Assembly: GCF_013055795.1 (NCBI RefSeq)
Contig: NZ_JABETO010000037.1
Span: 1 to 58,251 of the forward strand
Length of the DNA: 58,251 nt
Direction: 5' to 3'
Origin: Streptomyces sp. I05A-00742
Lineage (GTDB): Bacteria; Actinomycetota; Actinomycetes; Streptomycetales; Streptomycetaceae
Shown piece by piece: positions 48,093 through 56,863 of the stretch. Every line of letters starts with the position of its first letter. Position 1 is the first letter of the stretch. Under the pieces are notes generated by a model that worked only from the letters and a program-made list of their open reading frames with translations, was not told the DNA's origin and did not search any database. The translations under genes were made by a program, and so were the position numbers.

Positions 48093-48845
48093 TCAGCGGA
48101 TCTCCAGGATCTTCTCCCGCATCGCGTAGACCACGGCCTCCATCCTGGAGTGCAACTGCAACTTCTCCAGGATGTTCCGCACATGGTTCTTCACGGTGTT
48201 CTCGCTGATGAACAACTCCTTGGCGATGTCACGGTTGTTCATGCCGGTGGCGACCAGCTTGAGCACTTCCAGCTCTCGGTCGGTCAGCCGGGGCGCGGGC
48301 ACCAGCCGGCGCTCGTCGGTGCGCTGGATCATGGACTTGAACTCGGTGAGGAGCTTGGAGGCCATGGAGGGGCTGATCTGCGACTGGCCGTCCGCGACCG
48401 CCCGGATCGCGGTGGCCACCTCGTCGGTGGAGATCTCCTTGAGCAGGTAGCCCGTGGCACCGGCCTTGATCGCGTCGTAGAGGTCGGCCTCCTCGTCGCT
48501 GATCGTCAGCATGATGATCTTGGCGCTGGGGGCCACCTCCTTGATGGAGGTGCACGCCTCGATGCCACCGCGCCGGGGCATCCGCACATCCATCAGCACG
48601 ATGTCCGGCAGCAGATCGGCTGCCTTGTCCACGGCCTCGGCCCCGTCACCGGCCTCCCCCACGACGAGGATGTCCTCCTCGTGGGCCAGCACGATCTCCA
48701 GACCACGCCGGAAGAGCGCGTGGTCGTCCACGACCAGGACCCGAATGGGCTCGCTCCTCGCGGCCGTGCCCGCGACCCGGTCCGCGCGGGCACCCTCGAC
48801 GTCGTCCTCGCCGGTACCGGTCACGGATCCGAACCTGTCCGCCAT
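48093..48845 (-). CDS. NarL/LuxR-type response regulator (orphan)
   Basis: I start at ATG 48845 (MADRFGSVTGTG), 250 residues, preceded by GGGGGAGGAAC. The first 30 residues are a poorly conserved extension. The receiver domain has acidic pocket Asp40-Asp41, phospho-acceptor Asp86 (VLMDVRMP), the conserved Thr (MLTIS) and Lys (YLLKEIS). The C-terminal helix-turn-helix is LTDRELEVLKLVATGMNNRDIAKELFISENTVKNHVRNILEKL. No sensor kinase is adjacent, so its phosphodonor is unknown. Targets are not evident. It may act in stress or dormancy, given the HPF gene upstream on the same strand (inference). Confidence 0.95.
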   Translation of the reverse strand: MADRFGSVTGTGEDDVEGARADRVAGTAARSEPIRVLVVDDHALFRRGLEIVLAHEEDILVVGEAGDGAEAVDKAADLLPDIVLMDVRMPRRGGIEACTSIKEVAPSAKIIMLTISDEEADLYDAIKAGATGYLLKEISTDEVATAIRAVADGQSQISPSMASKLLTEFKSMIQRTDERRLVPAPRLTDRELEVLKLVATGMNNRDIAKELFISENTVKNHVRNILEKLQLHSRMEAVVYAMREKILEIR

Positions 48846-48989
48846 TGTTCCTCCCCCTGAAGGCCATGGCCCCTCGCGGTTGCACTGCCGCCGGCCCAAC
48901 CGGTCCCGGTGGACCAGCCGTTGCCGCCCGCCCATGATTCCATGCCGGGCGGGGACGCGTTGCTGCCGCGGTCACCGCACGGCCGCACG

Positions 48990-49030
48990 ACGGTGCCCCG
49001 GAAGCCCTTCGGAGCTCCGGGGCACCGTCT
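48990..49030 (-). terminator. Hairpin terminator after hpf
   Basis: A perfect 14-bp inverted repeat (GACGGTGCCCCGGA / TCCGGGGCACCGTC, 13-nt loop) lies about 77 bp beyond the hpf stop on the minus strand. It separates hpf from the response-regulator gene. Confidence 0.75.
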
Positions 49031-49106
49031 CGGGTGACTCCCGCGGCCCTGCGTCACCGTGGCGTGTCGCGATCACGGGCGGCGCGCGCCGCGCCGCGGG
49101 GCGGCG

Positions 49107-49793
49107 TCAGCCGCCGAGCGCTCCGCCGGCGCCGCCGGGCGCCTCCTCGGCGAAGGGGTCGGCGTTCAGGTGGATGACGCCGTAGTCGTAGGCGTGCCGC
49201 CGGTAGACGACACTGGGCATCTTGGTCTCGGAGTCGACGAACAGATAGAAGTCGTGGCCGACCAACTCCATTTCGTAGAGCGCCTGGTCGAGCGTCATCG
49301 CGGCGGCGGTGTGGGTCTTCTCGCGGACCACGACGGGGCCCTCGCCCCGGATCTCCAGCGATCCCATGCGGGTGACCGGCACTTCCTCCGCGGCCTCCGT
49401 GGCCAGCCGGCCGCTGTCGTCGAGCCGGGCGGCGCCGTCGACGGCGACCCCGACCGCGCTCGCCGGAATGCGTCCGTTGCCCCTTCGGTCGAGACGCTTG
49501 TCGTGCTGCTTGCGCAGCCGCGCTTCGAGCTTGGCCGTGGCCAGGTCCAGCGCGGCATAGGGATCTGTCGCTGCGGCTTCCGCCCGGATCACCGGCCCCC
49601 GTCCACGCAGGGTGATCTCGACTCGGTCCGAACGGTCCGCCTGCCTGGGGTTGGGCTCCTTGGACACCTCCACGTCGAGGCTGATCACCTTGCCGTCGAG
49701 CTTCTGGATCTTGTCAACCTTCAGCTTCTCGGCCACGTGCTTGCGAAAGCGCTCGGGCACCTCTGTCTTGCGGCCCTTGACGACGATGTCCAC
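49107..49793 (-). CDS. hpf: Ribosome hibernation promoting factor, long form
   Basis: I start at GTG 49793 (VDIVVKGRKTEVPERFRKHV), 228 residues, preceded by a weak ACGGAG. The N-terminal 110 residues are the S30AE/YfiA domain (DRVEITLRGRGPVIRAEAAATDPYAALDLATAKLEARLRKQHDKR) that binds the decoding centre. A linker follows, then the C-terminal dimerisation domain (KTHTAAAMTLDQALYEMELVGHDFYLFVDSETKMPSVVYRRHAYDYGVIHL) that produces 100S ribosome dimers. The frame is open upstream without conserved features. It is likely induced in stationary phase or stress. A long 5' region of 411 bp precedes it. Confidence 0.93.
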   Translation of the reverse strand: MDIVVKGRKTEVPERFRKHVAEKLKVDKIQKLDGKVISLDVEVSKEPNPRQADRSDRVEITLRGRGPVIRAEAAATDPYAALDLATAKLEARLRKQHDKRLDRRGNGRIPASAVGVAVDGAARLDDSGRLATEAAEEVPVTRMGSLEIRGEGPVVVREKTHTAAAMTLDQALYEMELVGHDFYLFVDSETKMPSVVYRRHAYDYGVIHLNADPFAEEAPGGAGGALGG

Positions 49794-50204
49794 GCAGAAC
49801 TCCGTTCCCGGATCGCCCCGCCGAAGGTGCGGAGCGCATCCCTCTTGCATCAGGCCCCGGGGCTGACCGGAGCCACCGACACGGCGGTTCCACCTCCTCC
49901 TCCCCCGGCGGCAAGACCTGCATCCCACCCGGTTCCAGCTTCTTCGAGAGCGCGCAAAACGCGCCATTCGGAGATATGAGTCATAGCTTCCGCCATTCCT
50001 CACAACCGAACATATCTCGCCGGGAAGCCCGTCGGTACCCCCTTCCCCGCCGTACCTCCATTCAGGTGTTCTCCACCCGTTTTCCTGAGGAACGACGGGC
50101 GTTACCTGCGAGTTCCGCTTGACTCCATGGTCGGTGTCCCGGCCCTCGCGCGCCACTTACTTCCCCGCAGACACTCCTACGGCGACTTCCCGCCACCGCC
50201 ACAG
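49794..50204. other. Leader/promoter region of hpf
   Basis: About 411 bp between the ComF stop and hpf start contains no convincing gene. The AT-rich part at 49965-50020 holds an 8-bp inverted repeat GAGATATG (49971-49978) / CATATCTC (50011-50018) with a 32-nt spacer. The hpf promoter is probably here. The repeat could be an operator or a looping site. Confidence 0.5.
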
Positions 50205-50933
50205 CTATGCCACCCGTCTCCGACGACCCTCCCTGGGCGGCACCGCGACCACGGCCGCACCGACGACCCGGCCGCCCGCCGCGGCGAGCGCACGGGCCGC
50301 CTCGGCCAATGACGCCCCGGTCGTCATCAGGTCGTCCACGAGCACCACCGCCGCACCTCCGGCCCACAGCGCAGCGCCCCCGGCCACCACCGTCAGGGCA
50401 CCCGAAACGTTCGCGGAGCGCCCCCGCCCGTCCAGGCCCACCTGGTCCGCCACCACGCGCCGCTGCCGCAGTACGGGCGCCACCCGGGCCGCCTCGCCGG
50501 AACGCCGCAGCACCCCGGCCGCCGCGACCGCCAGCCGGCGCACCGGATCGTGCCCCCGCCGCGCCACGGCATGCCGCGCGGAAGGCACCGGCACGAGCAG
50601 CAGAGGCTCGCCCCCGGCCCGCGCGCCCCCATGCGCACCACTACCACCCGCCCTGCGCACCGCGCCCGCCAGCGCGCCGCCCAGGGCCTCCGTCAGCACC
50701 AGCGCTCCCCGCTCCTTGTGCGCGAGCAGGACGGACCGCACCGCGTCCGCGTACCAGGCGGCGGCGTACACGGGCGGCAGTCCGACAGGCACCGGATCCG
50801 GCCGGGCACGCCGGAACGACCGTCCGGACAGCTCCTCCCGGCACTCCGCGCACAGCACGCTCCGCGCCAGCCCGCACCCCGCGCACTCGGCCGGCAGCAC
50901 CAGCCCGGCGATCTCCTGCCACCACCCCCGCAC
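50205..50933 (-). CDS. ComF family phosphoribosyltransferase-like protein
   Basis: I start at GTG 50933 (VRGWWQEIAGLVLPAECAGCG), with GGGAGA 9 bp upstream, giving 242 residues; a GTG at 50942 is an alternative. The N-terminal zinc knuckle CAGCGLARSVLCAECREEL has four Cys. The phosphoribosyltransferase-like core ends in the PRPP-binding motif VVLVDDLMTTGASLAEAARAL. VPVPSARHAVARRGHDPVRRLA is the conserved ComF segment. ComF proteins are linked to DNA uptake in competent bacteria, but in Streptomyces the role is unknown. It lies 160 bp downstream of lpqB and may be read from the mtr operon. Confidence 0.9.
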   Translation of the reverse strand: MRGWWQEIAGLVLPAECAGCGLARSVLCAECREELSGRSFRRARPDPVPVGLPPVYAAAWYADAVRSVLLAHKERGALVLTEALGGALAGAVRRAGGSGAHGGARAGGEPLLLVPVPSARHAVARRGHDPVRRLAVAAAGVLRRSGEAARVAPVLRQRRVVADQVGLDGRGRSANVSGALTVVAGGAALWAGGAAVVLVDDLMTTGASLAEAARALAAAGGRVVGAAVVAVPPREGRRRRVA

Positions 50934-51092
50934 AGAATCCACTCTCCCGCCGGGCGACCCGAGCCGCCACCCCTGTGGACAACTCCGCGACGGATCCGGA
51001 CAACTCACCCGAAGAGGGCCCCGCGAAAACCCCGCCCCGGACAGCGCCGAACAGCGCCGGACAGAGCCGGACAGAGCCGGACAGCGAAGGCC

Positions 51093-52910
51093 CTACCCCG
51101 GATAGACCGGAGCCGACCCCTTCCCCAACGGCTTCCAGTTGGTGTCCGGCAGCAGCCGCACGATCTCGCCGTCGCGCTCCGCGAGCAACGCCGACGCCCG
51201 CCCCTGCCCCTCCGAGGCCGCCACCCCGCCGACGCCGGTGATCCCCGGCAGCGCCGAGACGCTGGACAGCGAACCGTCCGTCTCTATGAACTCCAGCTGC
51301 TGCAGGCCGCCCTTCTCGTTGCCGGCGACCAGCAGCCGGCTCCCGCCGGCCCAGGACACGGCGTCGACGTGCACGAAGTTCGGTGCCACGGAACGCAGAC
51401 CGCGCACCGAGAGACCCGGCCCCCCGTCGCCGCTCCGCCGTTCCACCCGGCCCAGCTGGAGGGCCGAATGATCCCCCTCGGTCACCACCAGGGCGATCCG
51501 CACCCCGTCCGCCGCCACCCGGACCCCGGTGATCCGCCCGTTACCCAGACCGGCCACCGGAACCTCCTCCGGCTTCCCGGTGCCCCCGCGCAGCCGCAGC
51601 AGCCGCGGGTGATCCGGGTCCTGGTCTGCCACCCACAGATCGCCCAGGCCGTCCCAGCTGGGCGTGGTGAGCCCCGCCTTGGCGCCCCCGTGCGAGACCA
51701 GCCTCGCCTCCCCGGGCTGCGCCCCGGTCTCCAGACCCGCCACGAACAGTGACTGTCCGTTGCCGCTCACCACCGCGGCCCGGTACTCGCTGCGGTCCAC
51801 GGCCACGGCCCGCAGCTGCGGCCCGTCCGCGCCGAAGGGACCGCCCACGCGCCGCGGCTCGTCCTCGGCGTCCGCCACGGCCACCCGGTGCCGTTCGTCG
51901 AGGAAGTACTGCCGGTCGGGCCGACCCGCCGCCGTCCGGTCGGGGCCGTACTCACGGGCCTTGTCCCGCTTCAGCGAACAGAGCGTCTCGTCACCGCTCT
52001 GCAGCGTCACGCTGTCGACGCGGACGGACTCCTGCGCCGTGTGGAAGAGCTGCGCGGCCATCCGCAGGCACTGCCGCTCCCCGGTGCCCGCCGCCTGCTC
52101 GCTGAGCCGCACCTTGAGGTTGTTGGAGTCGTCCAGCGACAGACGGTCGTCCTTCAGCCGGGTGTGCGGCGGGAACGCCGTCGCCGTGACCGGGTCCAGC
52201 CACGTCGTGGGCCCGTCCAGCAGTGCCTTCACCGCGGACGTCACCGTGTCTATGCGCTTGCGCAGGTACACCGGGTCGGCGACGAGCACGTCCTGCGCCT
52301 TGCCGTCCGCGCCGGGCCCCAGCTCGGCGAAGTAGTACTTGTTGACCGACCGGTAGATGCGCTGGAAGTCCGGCACCCCCACGACCAGCCCGGGCGGCAG
52401 CGCGTCGATGCGCCACTGGCCGTCCTCACGCGTCATGTGCACGCTCGCCTGGTACTTCTGCACGTCCGGCTTGTACGCGTGCTTGTCGTCCACCCGGGCG
52501 ACCTGCTTGCCGGTCAGCCGCACGGTCCGCCCCGGGTCCCGGTCGCCGCCGGTGAGCGTCTCCACCTCGACCTGCGGCATCTCCGCGAGCACCGTCGTCG
52601 ACGCAGCCGGGTTCCACCCCCGCTTGACGGACTTCGCGAGGTACATCCGCGCCGTCCCGTAGTCCGGGTCGTCGCTCGTCGTCGCCTCCAGGAAGCCCTT
52701 CACCAGCTCCGCGGGCTGCTCGTTCTTGCGCGGCGGCACACCGTACACCCGCACCTGCGAGTCCGCGTCCGCGCGCTGCGAGGAATCCACGGAGTGCACC
52801 TCGCCGCTGTCCGGCATCGACGCACAGCCGGCCAGCAGCGCCCCGGCGAAGGCCGCCGCCACCAGCGCCACCGGACGCCGGCGCCGCGCGCCGCTCTTCA
52901 CACCCTTCAC
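51093..52910 (-). CDS. lpqB: Lipoprotein LpqB
   Basis: The 605-residue lipoprotein starts at GTG 52910, overlapping the mtrB stop (GTGA), so it is translationally coupled. The lipobox is LLAGC (Cys29). After it comes the conserved GerMN-like region (KYQASVHMTREDGQWRIDALPPGLVVG, VYLRKRIDTVTSAVKALLDGP) and then a beta-propeller-like C-terminal half (SYS-rich repeats with LWVADQDPDHPRLLRLRG, VRIALVVTEGDHSALQLGRV). In actinobacteria LpqB modulates the MtrB sensor kinase from outside the membrane. The gene is the last of the mtnA-mtrA-mtrB-lpqB series. Confidence 0.96.
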   Translation of the reverse strand: MKGVKSGARRRRPVALVAAAFAGALLAGCASMPDSGEVHSVDSSQRADADSQVRVYGVPPRKNEQPAELVKGFLEATTSDDPDYGTARMYLAKSVKRGWNPAASTTVLAEMPQVEVETLTGGDRDPGRTVRLTGKQVARVDDKHAYKPDVQKYQASVHMTREDGQWRIDALPPGLVVGVPDFQRIYRSVNKYYFAELGPGADGKAQDVLVADPVYLRKRIDTVTSAVKALLDGPTTWLDPVTATAFPPHTRLKDDRLSLDDSNNLKVRLSEQAAGTGERQCLRMAAQLFHTAQESVRVDSVTLQSGDETLCSLKRDKAREYGPDRTAAGRPDRQYFLDERHRVAVADAEDEPRRVGGPFGADGPQLRAVAVDRSEYRAAVVSGNGQSLFVAGLETGAQPGEARLVSHGGAKAGLTTPSWDGLGDLWVADQDPDHPRLLRLRGGTGKPEEVPVAGLGNGRITGVRVAADGVRIALVVTEGDHSALQLGRVERRSGDGGPGLSVRGLRSVAPNFVHVDAVSWAGGSRLLVAGNEKGGLQQLEFIETDGSLSSVSALPGITGVGGVAASEGQGRASALLAERDGEIVRLLPDTNWKPLGKGSAPVYPG

Positions 52911-54871
52911 GGCCGCCTCCGCTCCTGCATACCGCCCCTGGACTCCTCCACCGGCGCACCGCCCGGACGGGTCACCACCCGCGCCCCACTGCCCGGCAGC
53001 GCCGTCGGGTCGACGGTCGGGGGCGTCTGCCGCGTCTGCGACGGTACGGGCGCTCCCCGGCCGGACGCCGCCAGCGGCACCCCCGCCTCGTTCACCCCGC
53101 GGTTGCGCCGCGAGTCCGCCGGTTCCAGCGGGATCGGCGAACCGCGCAACGGGTCACCCGCCGTGCACGGCAGCGTCAGCCGGAACTGCGAACCGCCGCC
53201 CGGCTCGCCCCACGCCTGGAGCCAGCCGCCGTGCAGCCGCGCGTCCTCCACCGCGATGGACAGCCCGAGACCGGTCCCGCCGGTCGTCCGGGCCCGCGCC
53301 GGGTCGGCGCGCCAGAAACGGTTGAACACCCGCGTCGCCTCGCCCGGCTTGAGCCCCACGCCGTAGTCCCGGACGGCCACCGCGACCGCCCCGCCGGCCA
53401 CCGCCAGCCGTACGACCACGTCCCGCCCGTCCCCGTGCTCCACCGCGTTGACGACGAGATTCCGCAGCACGCGCTCGATCCGCCGGGCGTCCGCCTCCGC
53501 GACCACCGGCTTCTCGGCACCCTCGACGAGCAGCCGGCTGCCCTTGCGCTCCGCCAGCGGCAGCGCGCCCTCGATCACCCGGTTGACCACGTCGCGCAGA
53601 TCGATCGGCTCGGCCTCCAGGGCCGCGGCGCCCGCGTCGAACCGGCTGATCTCCAACAGGTCCGCCAGCAGCGACTCGAACCGGTCCAGCTGCCCGAACA
53701 GCAGCTCCGCCGAGCGTGCCGTGACCGGGTCGAAGCCGTCGCGGGCCTCATGAATCACCTCGGCCGCCATCCGCACGGTCGTCAGCGGCGTCCGCAGCTC
53801 GTGCGACACATCGGAGACGAACCGCCGCTGCATCCGCGACAGCTCCTCCAGCTGCTGGATCTTCACCTGGAGGTTCTGCGCCATCTTGTTGAACGATTCG
53901 CCCAGCCGGGCGATGTCGTCCTCGCCCGTGACCTTCATCCGCTCCTGGAGCACACCCGCCGCGAGCCGCTCCGAAATACTGGCCGCCATCCGCACGGGGG
54001 TGACGATCTGCCGCACCACCAGCCAGGCGATGGCCCCGAGCAGCACCACCAGGAACACCCCGGCCGTCGCCAGCGTGCCCTTCACCAGGCTCAGCGACTT
54101 CTCCTCCTGCGTGAACGGGAAGAGGTAGTACAGCTGGTACGACGTGCCGCCGATGCCGTACAGGCGCTTGCCGACGACCAGCGCGGGCTCGCCCTCGTCG
54201 GACGTGCTCCGCCGGATCGACGTCGGCTCCTCGAAGGCGCCCTGTTTCTCCAGCCTCTTGCGCAGCTCCTCCGGCACGCTGCGCTCGGGGTCGATGTCCC
54301 CCGACGCACGCGGCCCCCGCGTCCCCACATGGGCTCCGTCGGAGCCGCCGTCGCTCAGCGCCACGACGTAGTAGACGCCCTGGCCACCACTGGCGAGCTG
54401 CTGCACGAGCCCCGTGAGCCAGGCCCCCGGATCCGGCGTCCTGGCCCCCGTCTGGGCCGTGTCCTGGCCGCGGCCGTCCGCGCCGGTCGCCTGCGCGTCG
54501 GCGGCGTCCCTGGCGGCCTTGAACCCGCCCTCCGCCTGGCTCTGCGCGGCGTTCCGCTTGGCCTCCAGCAGACCGTTGCGCACCTGCCCGATCACCACGA
54601 TCCCGAGCAGCAGCACCACACCGAGGGACATCAGCAGCGTGGTGGCCACCACCCGCAGCTGGATATTCCGCAGCCACAGGCGCATCACCGGCAACAGCGG
54701 CCGCCGCACCCAGCGCGCGTACAGCCGCAGGACCGGATGGACGGGCGCCGTGGCCGCCCCGTCGGGGAGCATCCGCCCCGCCCGCCACAGCCGCCGGAAG
54801 AGAGATATCCCGCCCGCCACCTCGGCGGGCCGCCCCGCGCCCCGCTCCGGAGCGGCACCGCCGTCCGTCAT
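52907..54871 (-). CDS. mtrB: Two-component sensor histidine kinase MtrB
   Basis: The 654-residue protein has two TM helices (VVATTLLMSLGVVLLLGIVVIG near 75-97 and ATAGVFLVVLLGAIAWLVV near 265) flanking an extracytoplasmic sensor of about 165 residues. A HAMP domain (RQIVTPVRMAASISERLAAGVLQERM) follows, then HisKA with His357 (DVSHELRTPL), and an ATPase domain (NLVVNAVEH N-box, DYGVGL, FWRADPARARTTGGTGLGLSI). The C-terminal 90 residues are Pro-rich and specific. It phosphorylates MtrA and coordinates cell-wall growth and development. ATG 54871 follows the mtrA stop by 1 bp. Confidence 0.97.
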   Translation of the reverse strand: MTDGGAAPERGAGRPAEVAGGISLFRRLWRAGRMLPDGAATAPVHPVLRLYARWVRRPLLPVMRLWLRNIQLRVVATTLLMSLGVVLLLGIVVIGQVRNGLLEAKRNAAQSQAEGGFKAARDAADAQATGADGRGQDTAQTGARTPDPGAWLTGLVQQLASGGQGVYYVVALSDGGSDGAHVGTRGPRASGDIDPERSVPEELRKRLEKQGAFEEPTSIRRSTSDEGEPALVVGKRLYGIGGTSYQLYYLFPFTQEEKSLSLVKGTLATAGVFLVVLLGAIAWLVVRQIVTPVRMAASISERLAAGVLQERMKVTGEDDIARLGESFNKMAQNLQVKIQQLEELSRMQRRFVSDVSHELRTPLTTVRMAAEVIHEARDGFDPVTARSAELLFGQLDRFESLLADLLEISRFDAGAAALEAEPIDLRDVVNRVIEGALPLAERKGSRLLVEGAEKPVVAEADARRIERVLRNLVVNAVEHGDGRDVVVRLAVAGGAVAVAVRDYGVGLKPGEATRVFNRFWRADPARARTTGGTGLGLSIAVEDARLHGGWLQAWGEPGGGSQFRLTLPCTAGDPLRGSPIPLEPADSRRNRGVNEAGVPLAASGRGAPVPSQTRQTPPTVDPTALPGSGARVVTRPGGAPVEESRGGMQERRRP

Positions 54872-54872
54872 C

Positions 54873-55550
54873 TCAGCTCGGCCCGGCCTTGTAGCCGACG
54901 CCCCGCACGGTCACCACGATCTCCGGGCGCTCCGGGTCCTTCTCGACCTTCGAGCGCAGCCGCTGCACATGCACATTGACCAGCCTGGTGTCGGCCGCGT
55001 GCCGGTAGCCCCACACCTGCTCCAGGAGCACCTCGCGCGTGAACACCTGCCACGGTTTCCGGGCCAGCGCGACGAGCAGGTCGAACTCCAGCGGCGTCAG
55101 GGCGATCGCCTGACCGTCCCGTTTCACGGAGTGCCCCGCCACATCGATGACCAGGTCACCAATGGTCAGCTGCTCAGGAGCCGGCTCCTCCGATCTCCGC
55201 AGCCGGGCCCTGATCCGGGCCACCAGCTCCTTCGGCTTGAACGGCTTGACGATGTAGTCGTCCGCACCGGACTCCAGCCCGACCACCACGTCGACGGTGT
55301 CGCTCTTCGCCGTCAGCATCACGATCGGCACACCGGATTCGGCACGGATCAGCCGGCACACCTCGATACCGTCCCGGCCGGGCAGCATCAGATCAAGCAA
55401 TACAAGATCGGGTTTGGCCTCGCGAAAAGCAGCGAGTGCCTTGTCACCGTCGGCTACGAACGACGGCTCGAAACCCTCACCACGAAGCACAATTCCGAGC
55501 ATCTCGGCCAGTGCGGTGTCGTCGTCGACGACAAGGACGCGTCCCTTCAT
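54873..55550 (-). CDS. mtrA: Response regulator MtrA
   Basis: This 225-residue OmpR-type regulator has acidic pocket Asp9-Asp10-Asp11, phospho-acceptor Asp53 (LLDLMLPG), conserved Thr80 and Lys102 (YIVKPFKPKELVARI). The C-terminal winged helix ends in ADTRLVNVHVQRLRSKVEKDPERPEIVVTVRGVGYKAG. In Streptomyces it is a global regulator of development and antibiotic genes. Its ATG overlaps the mtnA stop (ATGA), so mtrA expression is translationally linked to a metabolic gene. MtrB follows after 1 bp. Confidence 0.98.
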   Translation of the reverse strand: MKGRVLVVDDDTALAEMLGIVLRGEGFEPSFVADGDKALAAFREAKPDLVLLDLMLPGRDGIEVCRLIRAESGVPIVMLTAKSDTVDVVVGLESGADDYIVKPFKPKELVARIRARLRRSEEPAPEQLTIGDLVIDVAGHSVKRDGQAIALTPLEFDLLVALARKPWQVFTREVLLEQVWGYRHAADTRLVNVHVQRLRSKVEKDPERPEIVVTVRGVGYKAGPS

Positions 55551-56701
55551 ATCGACATCATCCCATTACCCGATCGTGACCTGTCACACAGCTCCGCCAG
55601 ACCGGCCTTCGTCACGGGGGAAACAACCCCGTTTTCCGTGACAATGGCGGTCACCAACTCGGGCGGTGTGATGTCGAACGCAGGGTTGTACGCCTGCGCT
55701 CCCAGCGGCGCCACGGGCACCCCCGTCCCCGTCCCCCCGCCCGTCGACTGGGGCGGAACGGGGATTTCGGTCACCTCGTGACCGGGCCGCTGCTCCACGT
55801 CGATTTCCGCGCCGCCCTCCGTGCCGGGGTCCACCGTCGTGCTCGGCGCCACCACGACGAAGGGGACGTGGTGGTAGCGCGCCAGCACGGCGAGCGGATA
55901 GCTGCCCACCTTGTTCGCCACCGAACCGTCGGCCGCGATCCGGTCGGCGCCGACCAGGACAGCGTCCACCTCCCCGGCGGCGAAGAGTGAGCCGGCCGCG
56001 TTGTCGGTCAGCAGCGTGTACGCCATCCCGGCGCGGGCCGCCTCGTAGGCGGTCAGCCGGGCGCCCTGGAGCAGCGGACGCGTCTCGTCCACCCACAGCC
56101 GCCTCAGGCGCCCCGCCGCGTGCACGGCGCCCGCCACGGCGAACGCCGTCCCCTGACCGCCCGAGACCAGCGCTCCCGTATTGCAGTGCGTGAGGATCTG
56201 GTACCCGCCCCCGGGCATGAGCTCCTCCAGCAGGGCCACCCCGTGCTCCGCCATCCGGGCGCTGGCCTCCGCGTCCTCGCGATGGACCGCACGCGCCTCG
56301 GCGAGAGCCGCCGCGGCGGCCCGCCCGTCACCGGTGCCCTTCCGTGCCGCCGCACGGTACGCGTCCCGCACCCGGCCGACCCCGTAGGCCAGGTTCACCG
56401 CGGTCGGACGGGCGTGGGCCAGCAGCTCGGCCGCCTCCTCCACATCGAAACCGCGCACCGCCGCGAGCGCCACACCGTACGCACCCGCCACACCCAGCAG
56501 CGGGGCCCCACGGACGGCGAGCGTGTGTATCGCGTCGACGAGGGCGGGGACGTCCGTACAGACCAGCTCGACTTCCTCGGCGGGGAGCCGCCGCTGGTCC
56601 AGGAGGACGATCACGGGCCCTTCCGGCGGTTCCTCCCAGCGCAGGGCTGAGGCGGCGGGAAAAGCAGCGGCATCCGAAGGTCGCGCGTACTGATCGGCCA
56701 T
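55547..56701 (-). CDS. mtnA: S-methyl-5-thioribose-1-phosphate isomerase MtnA
   Basis: The 384-residue protein starts at ATG 56701. The family motif VRGAPLLGVAGAYGVALA is near residue 75. The catalytic residues are Cys173 (THCNTGAL) and Asp253 (LVGADRIAADGSVANKVGS), as in MtnA/eIF2B-like isomerases. It isomerises methylthioribose-1-phosphate to methylthioribulose-1-phosphate in methionine salvage. A Gly/Pro-rich insert (STGGGTGTGVPV) precedes the final NPAFDITPPELVTAIVTENGVVSP. No other methionine-salvage genes are in the window. It is the first gene of the mtrA-mtrB-lpqB operon. Confidence 0.96.
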   Translation of the reverse strand: MADQYARPSDAAAFPAASALRWEEPPEGPVIVLLDQRRLPAEEVELVCTDVPALVDAIHTLAVRGAPLLGVAGAYGVALAAVRGFDVEEAAELLAHARPTAVNLAYGVGRVRDAYRAAARKGTGDGRAAAAALAEARAVHREDAEASARMAEHGVALLEELMPGGGYQILTHCNTGALVSGGQGTAFAVAGAVHAAGRLRRLWVDETRPLLQGARLTAYEAARAGMAYTLLTDNAAGSLFAAGEVDAVLVGADRIAADGSVANKVGSYPLAVLARYHHVPFVVVAPSTTVDPGTEGGAEIDVEQRPGHEVTEIPVPPQSTGGGTGTGVPVAPLGAQAYNPAFDITPPELVTAIVTENGVVSPVTKAGLAELCDRSRSGNGMMSI

Positions 56702-56863
56702 TCACCCAGTCTGCCCTCTCCCGGGGCGACTATTGAAGGTCCCCTCACTTCTCTCCCCCTTACGAGCCTTTAACGGCCAAGGGCCCTTCACGCCCCCGTG
56801 ACACGATGTTCGGGTACGGCTCGGACGCCGACCGGCAAGCGGGCCCAGAAGGAGCGACACACG

